This document shows positions 58,078 to 64,000 of a stretch of 64,000 nucleotides of DNA, piece after piece. The first letter of the stretch is position 1; each line of letters starts with the position of its first letter. Both the position numbers and the translations under genes were made by a program. Under the pieces are notes generated by a model that saw only the letters and a list, made by a program, of their open reading frames with translations, searched no databases and was not told the DNA's origin. Origin of the DNA: Nonomuraea jiangxiensis (lineage in GTDB: Bacteria > Actinomycetota > Actinomycetes > Streptosporangiales > Streptosporangiaceae); contig NZ_FNDJ01000004.1 in assembly GCF_900099965.1 (NCBI RefSeq), forward strand, positions 62,001 to 126,000, in the 5' to 3' direction.

Positions 58078-58776
58078 TTGACACCCGCACCCATCGCCGT
58101 CGCCCTGGATGCACCCGATCTGGAGACCGCCGCCCAGTGGGCGTCCCTGGTGACGCCGCACGTCAGCACGGTCAAGGTGGGCCTGGAGCTCTACCTGCGC
58201 TACGGGCCCGACGTGATCGCCTCCGTGCGGGGCGCCAGCGGCGTACAGGTGTTCCTGGACCTCAAGCTGCACGACATCCCGAACACGGTCTCCGGCGCCT
58301 CCCGCGCCGTCGCCCGGCTGCGGCCGGCGATCCTCACGGTGCACGCCACCGGCGGACCCGCCATGATCAGGGCCGCCGTGGAGGCGGCCGCGGACGACAC
58401 CCAGATCGCCGCCGTGACCATCCTGACCTCCCTGACCGAGGCCGACCTGGGCCGCGTGGGGCTCCTCGGGCCCGCCGACGACGCGGTGCGCCGCCTGGCC
58501 GGCGTGGCGGTGGAGGCGGGGGCCACGGCCCTGGTGTGCTCGCCCCACGAGGTGTCGGCGGTGCGGGCGGAGGTGGGCAAGGGGATCACGCTCATCACGC
58601 CGGGCGTGCGGCCGGCCGGAGCCGCCACGCAGGACCAGGCGCGGGTGGCCACGCCGGAGCAGGCGCTGGCGGACGGGGCGGACCTGCTGGTCATCGGCCG
58701 TCCGATCACGGGCGCGGCCGACCCGGGCGCGGCGGCGGCCGCCATCGCCGCCTCCCTCCGCCGCCAGGTCTCATAG
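58078..58776 (+). CDS. pyrF: Orotidine 5'-phosphate decarboxylase (type 2)
   Basis: 232 residues, OMP decarboxylase making UMP. PIAVALDAPDLETAAQWA, VKVGLELYLRYGPDVI, the catalytic VFLDLKLHDIPNTV (Lys-x-x-Asp), LITPGVRPAGAATQDQAR and LVIGRPITGAADP. TTG start at 58078 with AGGAG eight bases upstream. Last gene of the pyrimidine operon; a strong terminator follows 8 bp later. Confidence 0.96.
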   Translation: MTPAPIAVALDAPDLETAAQWASLVTPHVSTVKVGLELYLRYGPDVIASVRGASGVQVFLDLKLHDIPNTVSGASRAVARLRPAILTVHATGGPAMIRAAVEAAADDTQIAAVTILTSLTEADLGRVGLLGPADDAVRRLAGVAVEAGATALVCSPHEVSAVRAEVGKGITLITPGVRPAGAATQDQARVATPEQALADGADLLVIGRPITGAADPGAAAAAIAASLRRQVS

Positions 58777-58783
58777 GCTCTCG

Positions 58784-58803
58784 GGCCCCCGCTCGCGGGG
58801 GCC
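58784..58803 (+). terminator. Terminator of the pyr operon
   Basis: GGCCCCCG-CTCG-CGGGGGCC, 8-bp stem with tetraloop, then CTTCGG, directly after the pyrF stop. Confidence 0.8.
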
Positions 58804-58824
58804 TTCGGCCGTACGTACGGGGCC

Positions 58825-59010
58825 CTGACGGGCTGGTGTACGGCCGCATGCGGGATCTTGGCGGGCGTGCGCACGGCTTGACGGGCCTGCGCACGGCCGC
58901 CCGCGGGACCTTGACGGGCCTGCGCACGGCCTTGACAGGCCTGCGCACGGCCGCCGGCGGGACCTTGACGGGTCTGTCCACGGGCGTATGCGTGACCTTG
59001 ACGGGCCTGC
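58825..59010. repeat. Degenerate CTTGACGGG minisatellite in the pyrF-mIHF gap
   Basis: The 675-bp gap 58777-59451 has no gene. CTTGACGGG-type cores occur at 58857, 58877, 58910, 58931, 58964 and 58997 (spacings 20, 33, 21, 33, 33), each followed by CCTGCGCACGG or similar. Open frames through the array have repetitive Gly-Leu-Thr or Arg-Pro-Val-Lys content and are not credible genes. The AT-richer part 59300-59450 should hold the mIHF promoter: GTGTGATTTGACGAATACACAC at 59315-59336 is an imperfect palindrome. Confidence 0.75.
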
Positions 59011-59451
59011 CCACCGGATCGACGGAACGTGGGCTTTACCGGCCGTGGTGAATCGCCGACCCCCGCGCTGTCACCCCCGGGCGGAAGGGGCGCGTTCGAG
59101 GGCACGCCGTCACCGGCCGGTTCCGGCTCACCAGCAAGATCATAATGCATCCTCGCAGGCCCTCGCACACCCTTCGGCATTTGGGTTTCGGCCCTGGTGT
59201 GGCGGGGTTTTCGGACATCGGTCGCCGGCGCCGAAGCGATCATCCTCGCGTTCCGCGACTCTGTCGTGCCGGAGCGCGCGAAGAGGGAAGTGGGGGCGAT
59301 TTGATCAGCGCAGTGTGATTTGACGAATACACACAGTGATGAAGTGGATTTTGTGAGGGGAGAAACCGCTCTTGACGTTGCTTAGGGGGCGATGACCAGC
59401 TAGTTTCCCTTCCCGTCCGAGTACATCGACAGAAATTCGAGGTGACCCGGC

Positions 59452-59775
59452 GTGGCTCTTCCTCCACTGACCCCTGAGCAGCGCGCCGCAGCCCTGGAGA
59501 AGGCTGCCAAGGCCCGTAAAGAGCGTGCCGAGGTCAAGAACCGGCTCAAGCATGGCGCGGTTTCTCTGGCTGAGGTGCTCAAGGATGGGCAGACCGACGA
59601 CGTCATCGGCAAGATGAAGGTCTCGGCACTGTTGGAATCGCTCCCCGGCGTGGGCAAGGTCCGCGCCAAGCAGCTCATGGAGCGGCTTGCCATCGCCGAG
59701 TCCCGCCGCGTGCGGGGCCTCGGCGCGAACCAGAGGGCTTCCCTCGAGCGCGAGTTCGGTGGCAACGAGAGCTAA
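59452..59775 (+). CDS. mihF: Integration host factor, actinobacterial type (mIHF)
   Basis: 107 residues. The essential nucleoid-associated protein of actinobacteria: a long N-terminal helix (LPPLTPEQRAAALEKAAKARKERAEVKNRLK) and the helix-two-turn-helix core KVSALLESLPGVGKVRAKQLMERLAIAESRRVRGLGANQR, which contacts DNA. Start at the GTG at 59452. Its position before gmk is conserved in actinomycetes. Confidence 0.97.
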   Translation: MALPPLTPEQRAAALEKAAKARKERAEVKNRLKHGAVSLAEVLKDGQTDDVIGKMKVSALLESLPGVGKVRAKQLMERLAIAESRRVRGLGANQRASLEREFGGNES

Positions 59776-59818
59776 TCTCAGTTCCACACGAAAGCGCAGG
59801 TTCAACGGGGGGTAGGAA

Positions 59819-60484
59819 GTGACCGACAGGTCCTGGTCCGGCGAAGTCAGTGCCCACGAGGCAGTCGGACCAGGAGCGGAGGTGCGCTTCCCACCCTTGA
59901 GCGAAAGGCGGCTGACGGTCCTCTCAGGACCGTCGGGCGTCGGTAAGTCCACGGTGGTCGCCGAGCTCCGGCGGGCGCATCCCGAGGTGTGGCTGTCCGT
60001 CTCGGTGACCACCAGACGGCCCCGGCCCGGCGAGGTGAACGGGGTCCACTACTTCTTCGTCGACGGCGAGGAGTTCGACCGGCTGGTCAAGGCCGGCGAG
60101 CTGCTGGAGTGGGCGGAGTTCGCGGGCAATCGTTACGGCACGCCGCGGGTGCCCGTACTGGAGAAACTCGCCCAGGGTGTGCCGACCCTGCTCGAGATCG
60201 ACCTCGAAGGCGCCAGGCAGGTGCGGCGCAGCATGCCGGAGGCCCTGCTGGTGTTCCTGGCCCCGCCCACGTGGGAGGAGCTGGAGAAGCGGCTGCGCGG
60301 CCGCGGCACCGAGCCGGAGGACGTCATCGCCCGCCGGCTGCGGGCCGGGCGGATCGAGATGGCCGCCGAGAAGGAATTCGACCTCACGCTGGTGAACACG
60401 AGTGTCCAACACGTGTGCCATCGGCTGATAGCCTTGATGACTGACCCTCAGGGGGTCACGACAACCACCAACCGAGAGGTCTGA
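59819..60484 (+). CDS. gmk: Guanylate kinase
   Basis: 221 residues. P-loop [18 protein letters not shown]-binding [22 protein letters not shown], and [13 protein letters not shown]. It phosphorylates GMP/dGMP. The N-terminus has about 30 extra residues before the core ([23 protein letters not shown]), so a downstream start is conceivable; the GTG at 59819 is 43 bp after mIHF. rpoZ begins 5 bp after its stop. Confidence 0.95.
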   Translation: MTDRSWSGEVSAHEAVGPGAEVRFPPLSERRLTVLSGPSGVGKSTVVAELRRAHPEVWLSVSVTTRRPRPGEVNGVHYFFVDGEEFDRLVKAGELLEWAEFAGNRYGTPRVPVLEKLAQGVPTLLEIDLEGARQVRRSMPEALLVFLAPPTWEELEKRLRGRGTEPEDVIARRLRAGRIEMAAEKEFDLTLVNTSVQHVCHRLIALMTDPQGVTTTTNREV

Positions 60485-60489
60485 CAATC

Positions 60490-60759
60490 GTGGCAGGTAG
60501 CACCCCGGCCGCGGAGGGCATCACCAACCCGCCGATCGACGCGCTGCTCGACATCGTCGACAGCAAATACTCCCTGGTGATCATGGGCGCCAAGCGCGCT
60601 CGCCAGATCAACGCCTACTACTCCCAGCTCGGCGAGGGCCTGCTGGAATACGTCGGGCCCCTGGTCGAGACGCACGCCCAGGAGAAGCCGCTGTCCATCG
60701 CGCTGCGCGAGGTCTCCGAGGGCCTGCTCAACGCCGAGCCCATCGAAGGCGCGGTCTGA
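60490..60759 (+). CDS. rpoZ: RNA polymerase omega subunit
   Basis: 89 residues. [35 protein letters not shown] is the conserved core that clamps the beta-prime C-terminus; the tail is [21 protein letters not shown] start at 60490, in operon with gmk and coaBC. Confidence 0.97.
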   Translation: MAGSTPAAEGITNPPIDALLDIVDSKYSLVIMGAKRARQINAYYSQLGEGLLEYVGPLVETHAQEKPLSIALREVSEGLLNAEPIEGAV

Positions 60760-60767
60760 CCCCTTCG

Positions 60768-62129
60768 ATGAAGGTCGTCCTGGGCGTCAGCGGTGGCATC
60801 GCCGCATACAAGGCCTGTGAGTTGCTGCGGCTGTTCACCGAGTCCGGGCACGACGTGCGGGTCGTGCCGACCCGCGAGGCACTGAAGTTCGTGGGCGAGC
60901 CCACCTGGGCCGCCCTGTCGGGGCATCCCGTGTCGGCCGAGGTGTGGGAGGACGTTCACGAGGTGCCCCACGTGCGCATCGGCAAGGCGGCCGATCTCGT
61001 CGTGGTGGCGCCCGCGACCGCCGACGTGCTGGCCAGGGCCGCGCACGGGCTGGCGGGCGACCTGCTCACCAACACGCTGCTGACCGCCCGATGTCCGGTC
61101 GTGTTCGCGCCGGCCATGCACACCGAGATGTGGCAGCACCCGGCCACCCGCGCCAACGTCGCGACGCTGCGCTCGCGCGGATCCGTCGTGATCGACCCGG
61201 CCGTGGGGCGGCTCACCGGCGCCGACACCGGCCCCGGGCGCCTGCCCGACCCCGCCGAGATCTTCGAGGTCTGTCTGCGGGTGCTGCGCGGGCGGCCGCG
61301 CGACCTGGCCGGGCGGAAGGTCGTGGTGTCCGCGGGCGGCACCCGCGAGGCGATCGACCCGGTCCGCTACATCGGCAACCGTTCGACCGGGTTGCAGGGC
61401 TATGCCCTGGCCCGCACCGCCGTCGCCAGGGGCGCCGAGGTGACCCTGGTCGCCGCGAACGTCGCGTTGCCCGACCCCGCCGGGGCGCGGGTCGTGCGGG
61501 TGGAGTCGACGGCGGAGTTGCGTGCGGCCGTGTTGGAGGCCGCCGGGAGCGCCGACGTGGTGGTGATGGCCGCGGCCGTGGCGGACTTCCGGCCGGCGAC
61601 GCGGCGCGACGAGAAGATCAAGAAGACGGACGGGGAGCCGGACCCCATCTATGTCACGAAAAATCCGGACATCCTCGCGGAGCTCGGCGAACGCCGCCGC
61701 CAGGCCGCGGCTGTGGCGGGGCACTCGGTCGTCGGCTCGGGTGATGGGGCCTCTCGTGGGGCCGGGCCGGGCTCCGGGGCGGAGCTCGGGCCGGGTGACG
61801 GGGCTCTGACGGGCGGGATTCCGGGCGACGGGGTTCTGGCGGGCGAGGTTCCAGGCAGCGGAGGCGTTGGGGGCCGGGTGGGGCCGCGGGTGATCGTCGG
61901 GTTCGCGGCCGAGACGCACGACGTGCTCGCCAACGGGCGGGCCAAGCTGGAGCGCAAGGGCTGCGACCTGCTGGTCGTCAACAAGGTGGGGGAGGGGCTG
62001 GCCTTCGGCACCCCCGACAACGCCGCCACCGTGCTCGTGGCGGGGGGCGATCCGGTCGAGGTGCCGCTCGGGCCCAAGGAGGATCTGGCCGACACCGTGT
62101 GGGATCTCGTCGCCGCGCGCCTGTCCTGA
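60768..62129 (+). CDS. coaBC: Phosphopantothenoylcysteine decarboxylase/synthetase, with Gly-rich insertion
   Basis: 453 residues; family members are about 400. CoaC half: VVLGVSGGIAAYKACELLR, ALSGHPV, VVAPATADVLARAAHGLA, PAMHTEMW, and the ASANT-like region; CoaB half: VVVSAGGTREAIDPVRYIGNRS, ADVVVMAAAVADFRP, KIKKTDG and NKVGEGLAFGTPDNA. Together they make phosphopantetheine from phosphopantothenate and cysteine. Residues about 315-365, between ILAELGERR and VIVGFAAETHD, are an insert of Gly/Ser/Pro repeats (GSGDGASRGAGPGSG, GDGALTGGIPGDGVLAG) in a loop that is short elsewhere. Confidence 0.95.
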   Translation: MKVVLGVSGGIAAYKACELLRLFTESGHDVRVVPTREALKFVGEPTWAALSGHPVSAEVWEDVHEVPHVRIGKAADLVVVAPATADVLARAAHGLAGDLLTNTLLTARCPVVFAPAMHTEMWQHPATRANVATLRSRGSVVIDPAVGRLTGADTGPGRLPDPAEIFEVCLRVLRGRPRDLAGRKVVVSAGGTREAIDPVRYIGNRSTGLQGYALARTAVARGAEVTLVAANVALPDPAGARVVRVESTAELRAAVLEAAGSADVVVMAAAVADFRPATRRDEKIKKTDGEPDPIYVTKNPDILAELGERRRQAAAVAGHSVVGSGDGASRGAGPGSGAELGPGDGALTGGIPGDGVLAGEVPGSGGVGGRVGPRVIVGFAAETHDVLANGRAKLERKGCDLLVVNKVGEGLAFGTPDNAATVLVAGGDPVEVPLGPKEDLADTVWDLVAARLS

Positions 62130-62183
62130 CGCCTCTGTGTGAGGGCCCGTACGGCTCTCCGTGGTCAAGATCGTACGAATCGC

Positions 62184-62203
62184 CGCACAACGTACAAATT
62201 GTG
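62184..62203 (+). promoter_or_regulatory. AT-rich promoter region with GCACAA-N8-TTGTGC palindrome
   Basis: GCACAA (62184-62189) and TTGTGC (62198-62203) form a perfect inverted repeat in the AT-richest part of the 148-bp gap after coaBC. It probably belongs to the promoter of the following small gene. Confidence 0.4.
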
Positions 62204-62277
62204 CAAGACCAATTACTCGATCACATATTGCGACACCCCCCGGCGCCTGCGGATACTTAACGCCGAGGGGGGATGGA

Positions 62278-62640
62278 ATGCCCGTGGGTTCCGCTGTCAG
62301 GGATCGTTGCAGGACGTTGCTCGGCGACCAAGGTGAGATCCACTACGTCTTTCCCGCCTTGTCCGCGGGATCGGTGGGGACGGGGAACTTCCTCATCGTC
62401 GTCACCGGCTCGGCCATCTCCGTGCTGGCCACCAGGACCCTCAGGAGCGATCGGCCGGTTTCGGTGTTCGCCGAGTTCCCGAGGCACACCAGGCTCGGCC
62501 CCATCCTGCCCGGGCCGGTCATCGAGCTGGGCTTGATGACGTACGAGTTCGATGAGGAGTACGTCGCGGTGGTCGCGGCCGCCGACGCGGAGATCTTCGC
62601 GCCGGAGACCCTGCCACCCGACCCGTTGCCCGACCTGTGA
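62278..62640 (+). CDS. Hypothetical protein, 120 residues
   Basis: Starts at the ATG at 62278 with GGGGGGAUGGA upstream; the frame further up crosses the promoter palindrome. No family recognised. The middle (IHYVFPALSAGSVGTGNFLIVVTGSAISVLATRTL ... VFAEFPRHTRLGPI) reads as alternating beta strands, similar to bacterial PH-like small proteins of actinomycetes, and the C-terminus is acidic and Pro-rich (EIFAPETLPPDPLPDL). No signal peptide. Lies alone between coaBC and metK. Confidence 0.75.
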   Translation: MPVGSAVRDRCRTLLGDQGEIHYVFPALSAGSVGTGNFLIVVTGSAISVLATRTLRSDRPVSVFAEFPRHTRLGPILPGPVIELGLMTYEFDEEYVAVVAAADAEIFAPETLPPDPLPDL

Positions 62641-62769
62641 TGGGAGCCGACGCGCTGTGCGGTTTCGCGACTCGGCACCGGGTGGGGCTAGACTTCGGCG
62701 AAGCCCAGGCATGCCCAGACGTGCCGGGCCCCAGATTCGTCAGCAGCCGCTGCATGAGGAGCCACTGAG

Positions 62770-63957
62770 TTGTCACGTCGCCTGTTCACCTCCGAGTCGG
62801 TCACAGAGGGCCACCCGGACAAGATCGCCGACCAGATCAGTGACGCGATTCTCGACGCCATGCTCAAGGACGACCCGAGGAGCCGGGTCGCCGTCGAGAC
62901 GATGATCACTACCGGCCAGGTTCACGTCGCAGGCGAGGTCACGACCGAGACCTACGTCGACATCCCCGGCGTCATCCGGGAGAAGATCCTGGAGATCGGC
63001 TACGACGCCTCGCACAAGGGCTTCGACGGCGCCTCCTGCGGCGTGTCGGTGTCCATCGGCGCGCAGTCGCCCGACATCGCCCAGGGCGTCGACGACGCCT
63101 ACGAGCACCGGGTCGACGGCGACGTCGACGAGCTCGACCGGCAGGGCGCCGGAGACCAGGGCCTCATGTTCGGCTTCGCCTGCCGCGAGACCCCCGAGCT
63201 GATGCCGCTGCCGATCACGCTGGCCCACCGGCTGGCGCAGCGCCTGTCCGAGGTGCGTAAGAGCGGCACGGTGCCCTACCTGCGCCCCGACGGCAAGACC
63301 CAGGTCACCATCGAATACGACGGCGACACGCCGATCCGCCTCGACACCGTGGTCGTCTCCACGCAGCACGCGGCCGAGATCGACCTCAAGGAGATGCTGG
63401 CGCCCGACATCAAGGAGCACGTGGTCGACCCCGTGCTCGCGGGCCTCGACATCGCGACCGACGGCTACCGCCTGCTGGTCAACCCGACCGGGCGTTTCGA
63501 GATCGGCGGTCCGATGGGCGACGCCGGGCTCACCGGCCGCAAGATCATCATCGACACCTACGGCGGCATGGCCCGCCACGGTGGCGGCGCCTTCTCCGGC
63601 AAGGACCCTTCCAAGGTCGACCGCTCGGCCGCCTACGCCATGCGCTGGGTCGCCAAGAACGTCGTGGCCGCCGGGCTCGCCGACCGGTGCGAGGTGCAGG
63701 TGGCCTATGCGATCGGCAAGGCTCAGCCGGTGGGGCTGTTCGTGGAGTGCTTCGGTACGGAGAAGCTGCCGGTGGAGCAGATCCAGAGCGCCGTGCTCCA
63801 GGTGTTCGACCTGCGGCCCGCCGCCATCATCCGCGACCTCGACCTGCTGCGCCCGATCTACTCGGAGACCGCCGCCTACGGTCACTTCGGCCGCGAGGGC
63901 TTCTCCTGGGAGTCCACCGACCGCGCCGAGTCCCTGCGTACGGCCGCCGGCCTGTAG
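62770..63957 (+). CDS. metK: S-adenosylmethionine synthetase
   Basis: 395 residues. It makes SAM from methionine and [61 protein letters not shown] and [19 protein letters not shown] are the family signatures; all catalytic residues appear intact. TTG start at 62770, after AGGAG with eight-base spacing. No SAM riboswitch was found upstream; TAGACT (62688-62693) is a possible -10. The gene's final codons and stop are repeated in the DNA just after it. Confidence 0.97.
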   Translation: MSRRLFTSESVTEGHPDKIADQISDAILDAMLKDDPRSRVAVETMITTGQVHVAGEVTTETYVDIPGVIREKILEIGYDASHKGFDGASCGVSVSIGAQSPDIAQGVDDAYEHRVDGDVDELDRQGAGDQGLMFGFACRETPELMPLPITLAHRLAQRLSEVRKSGTVPYLRPDGKTQVTIEYDGDTPIRLDTVVVSTQHAAEIDLKEMLAPDIKEHVVDPVLAGLDIATDGYRLLVNPTGRFEIGGPMGDAGLTGRKIIIDTYGGMARHGGGAFSGKDPSKVDRSAAYAMRWVAKNVVAAGLADRCEVQVAYAIGKAQPVGLFVECFGTEKLPVEQIQSAVLQVFDLRPAAIIRDLDLLRPIYSETAAYGHFGREGFSWESTDRAESLRTAAGL

Positions 63958-63988
63958 CCGATTCCCTGCGCACGGCCGCCGGCCTTAG
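63931..63988. repeat. 32-bp-period duplication of the metK 3' end
   Basis: TCCCTGCGTACGGCCGCC at 63931 recurs as TCCCTGCGCACGGCCGCC at 63963, extending to the stop codon region (CGGCCTGTAG, then CGGCCTTAG). A copy of the last codons of metK, including a stop, follows the gene. Confidence 0.85.
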
Positions 63989-64000
63989 GGTGCCGTTGCG

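Noticed and set aside
58706..59243. Repeat-rich open frames (RPVK and LTGLRTA motifs) after pyrF
   Set aside because: They are translations of the CTTGACGGG array and lack start signals.
62641..62769. SAM riboswitch upstream of metK
   Set aside because: Only 129 bp, without the conserved SAM-I or SAM-IV core sequences or helices.

Overview
The window is very GC-rich, with short intergenic gaps, many GTG/TTG starts, and genes typical of a sporulating actinomycete: BldD with its c-di-GMP signature, mIHF, a PASTA-domain Ser/Thr kinase, a SAV_6107-type HEPN protein and an MHYT protein. The order bldD - pyrR/B/C - carAB - pyrK/D/F - mIHF - gmk - rpoZ - coaBC - metK (44-64 kb) is the conserved core order known from Streptomyces. 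The overall style, including many leaderless genes, suggests Streptosporangiales (for example a Nonomuraea relative); that placement is inference.

Layout. 0-5 kb: truncated MMPL exporter, MarR-GNAT fusion protein, lactonase-like beta-propeller, lipoprotein of the dimethylformamidase-like family. 5-9 kb: a phosphofructokinase carrying the PPi-type residues Asp104/Lys124 behind a near-perfect DasR box, an MHYT membrane protein, and ThiI. 9-15 kb: a DAHP synthase behind an aromatic leader-peptide attenuator, a small molybdopterin oxidoreductase, a LytS/LytTR two-component pair with its SSS symporter, then a 235-nt structured RNA candidate. 15-22 kb: DNase IV, quinone reductase and a urate/purine catabolic operon (OHCU decarboxylase, HIU hydrolase, urate oxidase, two small xanthine-dehydrogenase-type subunits, 8-oxoguanine deaminase). 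22-32 kb: AlkZ-like glycosylase, divergent leaderless metF and prenyl synthase, thiE, a TPP-riboswitch-controlled thiO-thiS-thiG operon, PASTA kinase. 32-36 kb: glycerate kinase-allantoinase-allantoicase operon. 36-43 kb: GNAT, YbaK, L,D-transpeptidase, TetR/P450/ferredoxin set, a lipoprotein, and a LexA-type promoter in front of a small ORF and the HEPN gene. 43-45 kb: minisatellite DNA without convincing genes, then bldD. 45-64 kb: arginine deiminase cluster, complete UMP biosynthesis operon, and the mIHF-gmk-rpoZ-coaBC-metK housekeeping block.

The genes fit together as nitrogen and nucleotide economy. Purines are broken down (urate, then allantoin, then glyoxylate/glycerate), arginine is broken down to carbamoyl phosphate, and pyrimidines are built from carbamoyl phosphate under PyrR control. 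The least explained signals are regulatory or structural: the aromatic attenuator, the orphan structured RNA, the SOS-type promoter with its leaderless small ORF, the DasR box on the PPi-type phosphofructokinase, and a recurring habit of short tandem duplications at gene 3' ends and in-frame repeat insertions in thiO and coaBC.
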